Source of the DNA: Paraglaciecola chathamensis S18K6 | GTDB taxonomy: Bacteria; Pseudomonadota; Gammaproteobacteria; Enterobacterales; Alteromonadaceae | DNA: 64,000 nt | Direction of reading: 5' to 3' | Assembly (NCBI GenBank): GCA_000314955.1 | Contig: BAEM01000056.1 | Coordinates: forward strand, 124,001-188,000 | Shown: piece after piece, positions 48,024-56,490 of the stretch | How the letters are laid out: each line of letters starts with the position of its first letter | Position numbering within the stretch: position 1 is the first letter of the stretch | Notes under the pieces: generated by a model | The model's input: only the letters and a program-made list of their open reading frames with translations | The model's database searches: none | Told to the model about the DNA's origin: nothing | Translations under genes and position numbers: made by a program

Positions 48024-49382
48024 TTAGGATAACTTGGGATGCTTCAAACCAGATAACACGTTAACAACCTCTTTTAACTTGGCTTCGGAATGTGTAATCG
48101 CTGTAAAGAAGGCTAAATACGGTTCCTCTTCAAAATGATTTTCATTGAACTCAAAATGTCTCGGAACTGCTGTATCGATGCGAATATTAACATCAGGAAA
48201 AATGGCTTTAAGTTTGATATTGGTAAAGTCCCCCCAAGATTCAATTTTTCCAGGGTTTGCAGCATATAGTGGATAGTGAAGGCAATGTATTCCACTCTCT
48301 TCGGACTCAAACGTTAATTTTTTTGGATCTAGTCCTAATTGCAAGTAACAATGAATTTTCTCTAAATCATACCCACTTCGATTCATTGCGGACAACCACA
48401 GCATACCTCCAGGTGAACGCGCATTAACTTCGATAAGGTGAAGCTCTCCTTCCGACTCGATTCCTTCTATATGAAAAACACTATCAGGGTATCTCAGTCC
48501 GCGGAGTATATGTTTAGCAAATTCGCATACAATTTCTTCTTCGGTAGTTAAAGGTTTGAAATTTTGAATATTTTCGTCAAATGACTTGATTGGAGGAGTT
48601 ACAGTAGGACCGTCTCCTATATAGGTACTTTGGATGACTTTTAATTTATGTTGTACGATCGCGTAAATTTCATCGCCGATCAAATATCCATCAATCGAAA
48701 ATTCAGTTCCGTCTATAAAAGGCTCTATAACTTTAGCCATGCGTCTTTCGGACGAAACATTCAATGTTTCGAGAACGTCTTCAGGAAAAAGTTTATTTTC
48801 TGGAATTGGCTCCTTTGCGTATTCGACTGCACGAAGCCAAGAATTAAATATTTTAACTCCCTCAGCACTTGCACCAAACGCAGGTTTTACGACGTATCTA
48901 TCACTTGGAGACTCTATCTTTTTAAGATGTAGAGAGGACTTTGCATTTACTTCAACAAATTGTGTGCAAAAATTAAAGTGTGATAAGTATCTTTCTTTAT
49001 CACACTTGTATAGAGACATAGTTTCTCGACAAGCAATCTTATCGCAAGCGCACAAAGTACCTAAATCAAAATTACCAAGTACCTCTTTTTCAATTGCTAG
49101 CTTTGCTAGCAAAGCAAATTCATTTAATGCAATAAAGCGCAAAGTTCCAGAGTCCATTTCTTTAGGAAAGAAACGAATGAGTTCCGACTTTAAATTCTTT
49201 ATATCTCCTCTGAAAACTCCGCTGACCCCTAAAGGAACGTCGCTGTAGCTTGAGTTCCAACCATCAACAATCGCGATAAAAGTCTTAGAATCTTTACCTA
49301 GATGCTCTCTCAACTTCGTCACAAAGCGATGAGTCTTCTCGTAAATTTGGTCTACAACGAGTATTACAGTTAGTTTTTTCAT
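48024..49382 (-). CDS. ATP-grasp domain protein
   Basis: 452 residues. ATP-grasp layout: VVKPAFGASAEGVKIF (ATP-binding), KVIEPFIDGTEFSIDGYL, and the metal-binding FHIEGIESEGELHLIEVNARSPGGMLW. This is the carboxylate-amine ligase type, so it probably joins a carboxylate to an amine or amino acid; the substrate is unknown. Downstream of the two membrane-protein genes on the same strand (24 bp after the 277-residue one), suggesting an operon that makes and exports or senses a small product. Confidence 0.85.
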   Translation of the reverse strand: MKKLTVILVVDQIYEKTHRFVTKLREHLGKDSKTFIAIVDGWNSSYSDVPLGVSGVFRGDIKNLKSELIRFFPKEMDSGTLRFIALNEFALLAKLAIEKEVLGNFDLGTLCACDKIACRETMSLYKCDKERYLSHFNFCTQFVEVNAKSSLHLKKIESPSDRYVVKPAFGASAEGVKIFNSWLRAVEYAKEPIPENKLFPEDVLETLNVSSERRMAKVIEPFIDGTEFSIDGYLIGDEIYAIVQHKLKVIQSTYIGDGPTVTPPIKSFDENIQNFKPLTTEEEIVCEFAKHILRGLRYPDSVFHIEGIESEGELHLIEVNARSPGGMLWLSAMNRSGYDLEKIHCYLQLGLDPKKLTFESEESGIHCLHYPLYAANPGKIESWGDFTNIKLKAIFPDVNIRIDTAVPRHFEFNENHFEEEPYLAFFTAITHSEAKLKEVVNVLSGLKHPKLS

Positions 49383-49405
49383 AAACCATTACGACCTAAT
49401 AGCAA

Positions 49406-50239
49406 CTAGCTGTTTTTGGCGTTCGATTTATCGAAATACAAGTTAAGCAAGTAAAAACCGAACATTATTTTTCCTAAAAACAACATCCAAGCAATGCTAT
49501 TGGCGGAAACAGCAGAAGCAAATAACTCAATATTATCTAGAGAGCATTTTGTTAGAAAAATATGCTCTTTAACAGTTAAGCAGTCACGGCCTGGTGCTGC
49601 CAGTTGGGCTGCTCCAAACAACAGTATACTTAAATTAGTTACTGTATCTGGTGACTTAAAATTTCTGCGTAATACTGAATACAAAGATAGAACTATGAGG
49701 CAATTGCAAGTATTTACCATAAGCCTTAGAGCTTGGTCATTCTGTTCATTGACCGTTTCACCTTGAATACTTCCACGCCAAAGTGTAAACGCGACAAGTG
49801 CAAAACCTATAACAACAATAGGTAATATTTCCGCCCTTCGTTCCTTTTGACGAGGAGAATTTTTACTCACAAACACCCAAGCTAAAATGAAACAAATAGT
49901 CCCAAACATTTCAATGTATGGCTCGACAATTTGCTGATCGTGATTGATTAAATGGAGCGCGCCTATCAAAAGGTATGCCAGTGACAAAAAACCTAATGGC
50001 ATTGTCATTGGCTTATATGAGGAATCCATGCAGTCATACATAAAGCACACACCTAGGAGCAATCCTATAATAAAGCTAATAACTGCTGAAAAGTTCGCAG
50101 TTGGATTTACCTCAATAAAAAAGGCCGAAATTATAGCCACTACGAGTCCCGAGACTACTGTTCCTAGCCATGTGCTTTTCTGGAAATACTCATCTACTCT
50201 TTGCTTTGCCGAAGTTACATTCATTTTAAATGGCTCCAT
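49406..50239 (-). CDS. Multi-helix membrane protein, unknown
   Basis: 277 residues with about seven hydrophobic helices (for example TVVSGLVVAIISAFFIEV, FSAVISFIIGLLLGVCFMY, LPIVVIGFALVAFTLW, IAWMLFLGKIMFGFYLLNLYF). No family recognised. Tight spacing (24 bp) to the downstream ATP-grasp gene points to co-expression. No signal peptide. Confidence 0.75.
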   Translation of the reverse strand: MEPFKMNVTSAKQRVDEYFQKSTWLGTVVSGLVVAIISAFFIEVNPTANFSAVISFIIGLLLGVCFMYDCMDSSYKPMTMPLGFLSLAYLLIGALHLINHDQQIVEPYIEMFGTICFILAWVFVSKNSPRQKERRAEILPIVVIGFALVAFTLWRGSIQGETVNEQNDQALRLMVNTCNCLIVLSLYSVLRRNFKSPDTVTNLSILLFGAAQLAAPGRDCLTVKEHIFLTKCSLDNIELFASAVSANSIAWMLFLGKIMFGFYLLNLYFDKSNAKNS

Positions 50240-50332
50240 TACAAAATTACTAGTTACCCCATTGAGGCTTGCTTTCAGTGACTAATTAAATCCAATGTAA
50301 TTTTAAGTCGAACAAGTTTAGGTTGTCGTAAG

Positions 50333-51157
50333 CTATTCATCCTTTCGATCACGAACTTTTTCATCAATTTCAGCTGACATAGTGTGCTCAACTTCCTGGC
50401 CACTTGAGAGACCAGTCATCGCGAACTTTAGTCCTGCAACGAGCCAACTTATCCCGAACGCTATTAAGCAAACTACCTCGACCCAAAATATGGATTGGTC
50501 ACTCGGCGCATCAGTATCAGCCAAAAGAAATCGTAGACAAATAGAGGCAATCATACTTAGCCCGCACATGTAATAAATGATTCTTCGCCTAAAAAGCTGT
50601 TTTTTAAATTGAGGATATTTTTTTTCTTTTTTGCATGTTCTATGAGCAAATATAAAACATAATATGCACAGTATCCCAATAAGTCCGAAAGCTCCTGTAA
50701 AGTGTACTGTGGGCGTCAATTCCCACGAGTACATATTGCAATGTGCGTCTGGTGAATTTTCCCAGAGTTCTTTGCACTTTGTTGGTAAATCTCTAAGAAT
50801 GTGGGGGTTTTCCTCCGTAAGTATAGCAATCCATCGTCCATTGATGTCAGTGGGGAAACAGGCCACCAAAAGAGCAAACACTCCAGCTAATTTGGTCAAG
50901 ATGAACTGAATTCTACTCGTACCGTGAAAGGCAAATAAGAATGACGCAACAATACATAGTATCCCAACAAACGGAATAACTGAGCCCAAATGAAAGGTTA
51001 CACTTATGCTTGTTGGAATATTCGAGATCGTCCACGTTAGATCGGTATAAAAAAAATAAGTGATAGTAGTGATAAGCGCAACAGCGATTGCCAATAAACC
51101 AACTATCGTCCTCAGAGCCTCATAGTAGAAGATTTCTTTATGAATCGCTTTATCCAT
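50333..51157 (-). CDS. Six-helix membrane protein, unknown
   Basis: 274 residues with about six hydrophobic helices (IVGLLAIAVALITTITYFFY, VIPFVGILCIVASFLFAF, AGVFALLVACFP, FGLIGILCILCFIFA, MIASICLRFLLA, VEVVCLIAFGISWLVAGL), a loop with two Cys (KCKELWENSPDAHCNMY) and a charged C-terminal tail. The layout resembles DUF998- or Frag1-like families but I cannot assign it. First gene of the three-gene set with 49406 and 48024. Confidence 0.7.
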   Translation of the reverse strand: MDKAIHKEIFYYEALRTIVGLLAIAVALITTITYFFYTDLTWTISNIPTSISVTFHLGSVIPFVGILCIVASFLFAFHGTSRIQFILTKLAGVFALLVACFPTDINGRWIAILTEENPHILRDLPTKCKELWENSPDAHCNMYSWELTPTVHFTGAFGLIGILCILCFIFAHRTCKKEKKYPQFKKQLFRRRIIYYMCGLSMIASICLRFLLADTDAPSDQSIFWVEVVCLIAFGISWLVAGLKFAMTGLSSGQEVEHTMSAEIDEKVRDRKDE

Positions 51158-51286
51158 ACCTTGCCCATCCCAATTACACTTATGCTTAATCCTACATTCG
51201 ACAAGCTGCTTCTTTTAGTAAGCTATCATTTCTAAAAAAGTTAAATCAGACTTAAGTGTTACCTGTCAGATTTCAAATTTTGCTGA

Positions 51287-52262
51287 TTAAAAGTTTGCAC
51301 TAAAAAGAATCATAAAGCCGCCCACATCTCTTTTCTGTATTAGATCTGAACTGTCTGTAAAGCTCGTTGTATCGCCGTCTTTTAAACCATCGCGTAGTGT
51401 TTCAAATTCTGTATATCGAAAATACCCAAACCCTATATTCATCACATTTTTTTGACGCAGGCCAAACTTCGCCCTAACTCCCATTACCGACCCTAAGCTA
51501 TTAGCTTGCTGCGTGGCAAGACTAACTGATACAAATGGACCAACGCCATATTGGTATTTTCCTCGTGACCAATCCCAAAAATAATGAGCTTCAAGCATCA
51601 AAGCTAACTGAGTGCCCACCTTTTCCCAACAAATATGGTTCCATCGCCTCCTTCGGCATTGCTTTCAATTTCAACATCTTCAATATAGTCTGGCCCGTTG
51701 TATGAAAGGAAAACTAGCGCGGGGTTCCAATTAAACCCACCGAAATCAGCAGCTTCCTTTTTTCTTCTTCTGCCTTTTTTGCGTCCTCAATAGCTTCCAC
51801 AACTTCCGTTGGAGCAGGCGCGACAGTATTTGGATTCGATGTTGACGAAGCTGAGCTCAAAGTACTCAACCGCGATAGTGCAGGGTCCTTTCCTGTTGCA
51901 ACTCTTTCTAACAATAAATTTTCTACGTTTTTAGCTGCTTTTGTATAAAGATGAATATCTTCGGTTGCTTAAGGCTTTTTAGGTAACCCGAAACCTGCGT
52001 CCACACACTCTTGAACATTAACAAAATTGTTTCTATACCCAGATGTTGTCAAAGGGTAATAAGTAGTTCCCTTTCCATGGCATAGGTAATTTCTCGAAAG
52101 TTTAACTTCAGCATCTTTGCCTTTACTATTCTGTATATAGACACCGAACTCTTCTTGATTTTGGGTTTCCGCTGCAATATCAGCAACTTGAGCTTGACTT
52201 GTGGAGGGGTAAAAAATTAGAAAAACGGTAGTTGTTATAAACAATGATTTGAGAGGTGTCAT
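51287..52262 (-). pseudogene. Decayed outer-membrane protein gene (one stop, two frameshifts)
   Basis: From ATG 52262 the minus strand encodes a signal peptide (SLFITTTVFLIFYPSTSQAQ) and a domain ending FGLPKKP at a TAA (51969-51971). The same frame then goes on with ATEDIHLYTKAAKNVENLL and a low-complexity Ser/Ala stretch to ~51760. There it leaves the frame in an A-rich tract; another frame continues with DFGGFNWNPALVFLSYNGPDYI to FVGK near 51625. A third frame, from 51619, holds VGTQLALMLEAHYFWDW..YGVGPFVSV..FSANF with a beta-barrel ending in Phe. Together these give one ~325-residue exported protein, now broken three times. The domain family is not recognised. Confidence 0.8.
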
Positions 52263-52420
52263 AGAAATTCCTTTTCCTTGCTAACGTTATCTTTCACAAG
52301 TTAATTAATGAAGTCGAAAACCAAGCTGATCATTTTTTAACCTAACAAAAGCAACAAAGCAAGATATTTGTTTAAAAATCAAACAAAACATCATTCTATG
52401 ACCAATAAAAAAAGAAAGAA

Positions 52421-52440
52421 AGACACCCATGATAAAAATG
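52421..52440 (-). repeat. REP-like repeat before the RAYT gene
   Basis: Reversed copy of the TTTTTATCATGGGTGTCTT motif, 61 bp before the RAYT start at 52501. The same motif occurs at 36003-36022. Confidence 0.55.
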
Positions 52441-52500
52441 GTCAATTTTATAGGCTAAACTACACTTAATTTGTGTTTCATTCTGTCAGGTAGATGGACT

Positions 52501-53484
52501 ATGCCTCAACCGCGAAAAAGCCAAATTAGTTTAATCGATACGCCCTATTACCATTGTGTTTCCCGATGTGTCCGTCAATCATATTTATGTGGCACTGATA
52601 AGCACTCTGGGCAAAGTTACGAGCATCGCCGAGGTTGGGTAGAAGAGCGTTTATTGTTTCTAGCGACAGTATTCGCAATAGACATTTGTGCTTATGCAGT
52701 CATGAATAATCACACGCATGTAGTGCTTTGTGTGGATAAAGCGTTGGCTGATAATTGGGATAGCGATGAAGTGTTGAGGCGCTATCACAAGCTGCACAGA
52801 GGCACATTGCTGACTCAGAAATTCATGAATGGCGATACGCTGAGCCAAGGAGAGCTAATCACCTTTGATGAAACCGTTGAAATCTATCGACACCGTTTGT
52901 ACGACATAAGCTGGTTTATGCGTGACTTGAATGAGTATATTGCTCGCGAAGCCAATAAAGAAGACGGCTGCACTGGTCGTTTCTGGGAAGGGAGGTTTAA
53001 ATCTCAAGCTTTGTTGGATGAAAGTGCGGTCTTAGCGTGTATGGCTTATGTGGACCTGAATCCCATTCGTGCAAAAATGGAAAAAACACCAGAAACATCA
53101 AAGCACACCAGTATCAAAAAACGCATTCACGCCGCTAAAAACAAACAACCTCAACCGAGCGTTTTAACACCCTTTGTGGGAAACCCTCGTGAAAATATGC
53201 CCCAAGGTATCCCCTACTCACTGAAAGACTATTGTGAGCTCGTCGACACTACGGGCCGATGCATTCGTGATGATAAGGCAGGTCATATCGATAATACTCA
53301 AAGCCCAATTTTAGAACGACTCGGCTTAGATTCTGCTCAATGGCTAACGTTAACCACTGAGTTTGAAAAACACTTTTGCTACGCTGCAGGTGCGGAGCAA
53401 ATGATGAATGCGTTCAAACGCCACACCCATCATCAACGACTGCGAGGAATGACCAAAGCGAAAGCGTTGTTAAAACGCGCATAA
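52501..53484 (+). CDS. REP-associated tyrosine transposase (RAYT, Y1 type)
   Basis: 327 residues from MPQPRKSQISL; the frame is open back to 52471 but without conserved residues. HUH-type transposase domain with VMNNHTHVVL (HxH), then a long helical region and GRFWEGRFKSQALLDESAVLACMAYVDLNPIRA. Catalytic Tyr is probably the Tyr in VDLNPIRA's preceding MAYVD or in DLNEYI. The C-terminal quarter matches the fragment at the window's left edge. One REP-like repeat lies just upstream. The gene is intact and its copies suggest a domesticated or sporadically mobile family. Confidence 0.88.
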   Translation: MPQPRKSQISLIDTPYYHCVSRCVRQSYLCGTDKHSGQSYEHRRGWVEERLLFLATVFAIDICAYAVMNNHTHVVLCVDKALADNWDSDEVLRRYHKLHRGTLLTQKFMNGDTLSQGELITFDETVEIYRHRLYDISWFMRDLNEYIAREANKEDGCTGRFWEGRFKSQALLDESAVLACMAYVDLNPIRAKMEKTPETSKHTSIKKRIHAAKNKQPQPSVLTPFVGNPRENMPQGIPYSLKDYCELVDTTGRCIRDDKAGHIDNTQSPILERLGLDSAQWLTLTTEFEKHFCYAAGAEQMMNAFKRHTHHQRLRGMTKAKALLKRA

Positions 53485-53691
53485 GACATTGTAACTAACA
53501 CATTTAATGCATCTCTTGTAACGTAGGCGTTTGCCTAAAAATTGACCTTTCGCGCCGTTTTCTCCTTCAACGCTTAATATTCCGGTAAAAATCCCCAATC
53601 ATTCAAATCAAAAGTACTTTGACGCTTATTGAGGGGGATTTTCCCCTAAACAGCAGAGCTTTTTATACGATTCTAAAGATGGCTGTCTTTA

Positions 53692-53886
53692 TTAGTAGTA
53701 ACTCGAAGAGCTGGTGAAGCCTTTATTGTAATGAGTGCTGATGATTGGGAAAGAGAGCAAGAAACATTACATGTATTGCAAAGTAGTAACTTGATGCAAC
53801 AAATTGCCGAATCGATGGAAACTAACGGAAGCAGTAAAGGCTATAAACCAACAAAAGAGCAATTAGATGAGATCACTAGTTTTTGA
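53692..53886 (+). pseudogene. Truncated YefM/Phd-type antitoxin gene
   Basis: About 60 codons remaining, from VVTRRAGEAFIVMSADDWEREQETLHVLQSS to EQLDEITSF and a stop at 53884. The pattern is that of the YefM/Phd central and C-terminal part (V-x-R-x-G-x-x-x-V-x-x-S-x-x-x-W...ET...L). The N-terminal DNA-binding part and a start codon are missing. It overlaps the toxin-like gene by 20 bp, the usual yefM-yoeB layout. Confidence 0.75.
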
Positions 53887-54135
53887 AGGTAAAACTTGGC
53901 TCAACTATGAATTAATGAGAGAGAAAGACAAGAAACTTCATAAGGCGCTATGTAAATTATTAAAAGAAATGATGCGCTCAGATCCTGCTAGTGGTTTAGG
54001 TAAGCCGGAGCCATTAAGGCATAACTTATCTGGCTTATGGTCAAAGCGTATTCTCAGAAAGATAGGCTGATTTATAAATTTGATGATGAATACATCTACA
54101 TTTTTGCACTAGGTGGTCACTATGATCAAAATTAG
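53867..54135 (+). pseudogene. Frameshifted YoeB-type toxin gene
   Basis: Start ATG 53867, then VFEGKTWLNYELMREKDKKLHKALCKLLKEMM and GKPEPLRHNLSGLWSKRI, the YoeB signature (E. coli YoeB: GKPEPLKHNLSGFWSRRI). The frame ends early at 54070; the minus-1 frame goes on with DRLIYKFDDEYIYIFALGGHYDQN to a TAG at 54133, restoring the C-terminal HY that RNase toxins of this family need. A one-base loss near 54050 breaks it. With the truncated antitoxin this is a dead module. Confidence 0.8.
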
Positions 54136-54330
54136 AAAAATATAACGACGGTGTAGAAAAACCCTCTCCTTTGAAAATTGATATAAAAACCAGCCTCATT
54201 TGGCCTTATAAACGCGTCGCTACGTGAAACCCGGATAGGTTTAACCATTAAACAACAGAAATATTTTACGTGGCGCGCTACGGTTTATTGACTTAGACCT
54301 TTTTCTACAGCCTCAACTTTTAAATAAGGG
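54136..54330. other. Gene-free stretch left of the cassette array
   Basis: No reading frame or RNA that I can support. It lies between the dead toxin gene and the first (leftmost) attC-like site. Confidence 0.4.
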
Positions 54331-54409
54331 GCGATAACGCGCAGGCTAAAATACGGAACGAAGTGACGGTAGTCTACGTGTTAGTGTCCCGCTGACTTGG
54401 TTTGTTATA
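54331..54409 (-). other. attC-like recombination site 3
   Basis: On the minus strand begins TATAACAAACC just after the 54410 gene's stop, and ends GCGCGTTATC (54331-54340). The paired ends and ~79-bp size fit an integron attC, but the internal pairing is imperfect. Confidence 0.5.
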
Positions 54410-54700
54410 TTACGTTTTCACCAAACTCGGAATGGCTTTTTTACAGCTAACACAATTAGAGGGTACATCGATATTTCCTAAAAAGCTGGCTGATACGCCA
54501 ACGGGCTTGTCGCATTCACTACACTTAATCGAAGCTAAAGAGGCAAACCCATAAGTATTACTAACAACCAGGCCTATAATTAAAGCCACAAAACCTATCG
54601 TACCCAATGAAATGGAAAAAATAAAAAATAGAAATAAAATGCCACGTGATTGCCATACTTTCGATCTAGCAACTGAGCGGTAGTAATGCTGGTTTTTCAT
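54410..54700 (-). CDS. Cassette protein: membrane helices plus zinc-ribbon-like C-terminus
   Basis: 96 residues from MKNQHYY (ATG 54700; an upstream start at 54721 adds seven). Two hydrophobic helices around SRGILFLFFIFSISLGTIGFVALIIGLVV, then a C-terminal pair of Cys motifs KCSEC and NCVSC that could bind one Zn. Function unknown. Minus strand in an integron-like cassette, followed by an attC-like site. Confidence 0.65.
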   Translation of the reverse strand: MKNQHYYRSVARSKVWQSRGILFLFFIFSISLGTIGFVALIIGLVVSNTYGFASLASIKCSECDKPVGVSASFLGNIDVPSNCVSCKKAIPSLVKT

Positions 54701-54709
54701 AAAGTAATA

Positions 54710-54789
54710 GCCCCCAAGCATGGGATTTTATGAGCGCTTTGGGAGAAGCCCAGTGAGTTTACGAACAACATAATTCACTTGTTAGGTGC
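54710..54789 (-). other. attC-like recombination site 2 (degenerate)
   Basis: On the minus strand begins GCACCTAACAAG (R'' box at 54789-54778), the complement of the TTAGGTGC with which the cassette starts at 55020. Its other end, near 54705-54715, has lost the GTTRRRY box (GGGGGCTATTAC), so only one side is canonical. Confidence 0.55.
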
Positions 54790-55012
54790 CTGACTTTATA
54801 AAAGGTCTAAAGACAAAGAACAAGCTAACTAAAACAAAAATACTAATGAACAACCAATATATAGCAGGGTTATCAATGGTATTAATAACATCATGTTTCC
54901 CAAATGGAAGCCGACCAAGTATTAACGAAATGATTGCTAGTCCAATAAATAAAGCAGCAACTATCCAGTCACCTTTAATTGCTTTATTAACGGATTCCTT
55001 AAAGCTATTCAT
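54782..55012 (-). CDS. Cassette protein: small two-helix membrane protein
   Basis: 76 residues with two hydrophobic helices (WIVAALFIGLAIISLILG and IYWLFISIFVLVSLFFVF). Function unknown. Minus strand; starts seven bases after the TTAGGTGC end of attC site 1 and ends in attC site 2, so the gene fills its cassette, as usual in integrons. Confidence 0.7.
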   Translation of the reverse strand: MNSFKESVNKAIKGDWIVAALFIGLAIISLILGRLPFGKHDVINTIDNPAIYWLFISIFVLVSLFFVFRPFIKSGT

Positions 55013-55019
55013 TCAATGA

Positions 55020-55105
55020 GCACCTAACGCCAAGCGCACCAGAAAACACGAGTGCTTTGGCCGAAGGCCAGCGAGTGGTTTTCTGAGTGACGCGCCTTGT
55101 TAGCC
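55020..55105 (-). other. attC recombination site 1
   Basis: 86 bp. On the minus strand: GGCTAAC AAGGCGCG ... CGCTTGGC GTTAGGTGC, with strong internal self-pairing (CAGAAAAC / GTTTTCTG and GGCC / GGCC). R'' GGCTAAC matches the start of its cassette (TTAGCC at 55382). This is a canonical attC: R''-L''-...-L'-R' with crossover G^TTAGGT. Confidence 0.85.
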
Positions 55106-55106
55106 A

Positions 55107-55361
55107 TTAGCGGTTTATGCCATAGACATTTGGCTGAACAAAATTTACGAAAGGCGGAAACTCACTAACATCATCAATGTAATTTTCTAACGTTTTACCG
55201 ACGAAGTAATCATCAAAAATTTCGATAACCTTAGTTTCAAACTCTTTACCGCCTATCTTTAATATGACCACATCACCCAAGCGAATTTTGAAATTCATAA
55301 TTGACTGCGAAGAATCACTCATAACAGTCATAGGCACGGAATCGTTTATATCTAAATCCAT
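55107..55361 (-). CDS. Cassette protein, unknown function
   Basis: 84 residues, no membrane helix, acidic, with a small beta-rich look (FKIRLGDVVILKIGGKEFETKVIEIFDDYFVG). No family recognised. It follows a GTTAGCC boundary at 55376-55382 (G^TTAGCC crossover) by 14 bp and ends directly in attC site 1, the typical arrangement of a gene cassette. Confidence 0.7.
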   Translation of the reverse strand: MDLDINDSVPMTVMSDSSQSIMNFKIRLGDVVILKIGGKEFETKVIEIFDDYFVGKTLENYIDDVSEFPPFVNFVQPNVYGINR

Positions 55362-55375
55362 GATATTTCCTTAAT

Positions 55376-55950
55376 GGCTAACGCTTATCATCGAGCATGT
55401 CGTACATGTAACTTCTCGATTTGATCTGAATTCTCGTCATTTCCAGCACTTACCTTCTGATTTTATTGATCATTATTGCTTTTCATGCCTTCAAAACCAC
55501 TCAGAGTTACAAAAGCAAAAGGAGACCTGTGTATAACGCGACTTTTCTGCTTCCCATTAAATGCTATGTGGAAAATATTTTCCATAGTTAAATTAATAGC
55601 TTAGCGTTTTTGTGGGAAGCAAAGTGAGACCGAACAAAATTACATAGTGGGAAGCGATATAGGTACTCTTCGTTAAATCTCATTATACCTGAGTTTTTAT
55701 ACATGTAATTTAAGCAGAGATTAATTCGCGAGCCAGTCAACTGAGAGCTTTATTAAATGGGATCTTATGGTGCACAAAAAGCTAATGTCGAATATTCGCA
55801 GTGGGCACTTTACACGCAGTAGGCACTTTACCCGCTGGGGTTGAATAACGAGCTGCTGCCCTAAATATCTATTGGTAGGTCTTGCTAATCGAGCGAACCA
55901 GATAAGCTATGTATACAAGCTAGCGATAAAACGTTAATCAAGGAGCCTTT
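55376..55950. other. Left/upstream edge of the cassette array and a gene-free stretch
   Basis: The GTTAGCC box at 55382-55376 (minus strand) ends the previous site, which I cannot delimit on its other side; it may be an attC remnant or an attI. Beyond it no gene is seen up to 55950, only a 16-bp palindrome TGGAAAATATTTTCCA (55569-55584) and a repeated GGCACTTTAC near 55803-55832. No integron integrase is in this stretch. Confidence 0.5.
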
Positions 55951-56172
55951 ATGACTGACTATAATGATAAAAGTAACCTAGAAGACAGCCCCGCCGTTGC
56001 GACTAAAGCGATAAAAACAGCCATCGCCAATGGCGACGAAACGCGCTTAAAAACGCTGCTTACCAATGAAGTATTTGATGAATTAGAAAAAAGTCACTTT
56101 ATCGATATGGCTAAAGAGCAAGGCAACCCAGCAATCGTAAAGCTAATTGAAGATACCCCAGCAACGCCTTAA
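55951..56172 (+). CDS. Small acidic protein, unknown (ankyrin-like helices)
   Basis: 73 residues, mostly helical (AVATKAIKTAIANGDETRLKTLLTNEVFDEL...), with an A-x-x-x-G-D-x-x-x-L-x-x-L rhythm like a single ankyrin repeat unit. The ATG follows CAAGGAGCCTTT, an excellent ribosome site (AGGAG), which supports expression. No membrane segment. Function unknown. Confidence 0.75.
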   Translation: MTDYNDKSNLEDSPAVATKAIKTAIANGDETRLKTLLTNEVFDELEKSHFIDMAKEQGNPAIVKLIEDTPATP

Positions 56173-56306
56173 TTTACGACGCGCCAGCCCCCGAACGTAA
56201 AATGCGCAAGTTCTAAAACTCGAAAAAGTTAGACACTCGCGCTTTGCCACCGCGATTGTCGGGAGCATTCAACAGCGAGCCACAAGCCCTGCAGCAATAC
56301 TAGGCT

Positions 56307-56354
56307 TTAGGAGTACTTGGCGTCAGGAGTACTTGGCTTCAGGAGTTCTTGGCT
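56307..56354. repeat. Three 16-bp tandem repeats
   Basis: TTAGGAGTACTTGGCG, TCAGGAGTACTTGGCT and TCAGGAGTTCTTGGCT in head-to-tail order in the 318-bp spacer 56173-56490, which otherwise holds no gene. Probably slippage-derived. Confidence 0.7.
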
Positions 56355-56490
56355 GCAGGCCACATTAATCTAATATCAATGCTTATTGTTGCGACTTGCG
56401 GCAGCCGTTTCGCTGCTGCGTATGGGGGCGGTCGCGGTGCTCGATGCTCGGCACGCGGCCATTCCTGTTCGATAAGTCTTACGTTTTTGT

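Noticed and set aside
55569-55584. 16-bp palindrome TGGAAAATATTTTCCA as an operator
   Set aside because: No gene within reach on either side gives it a clear target; AT-rich palindromes can arise by chance.
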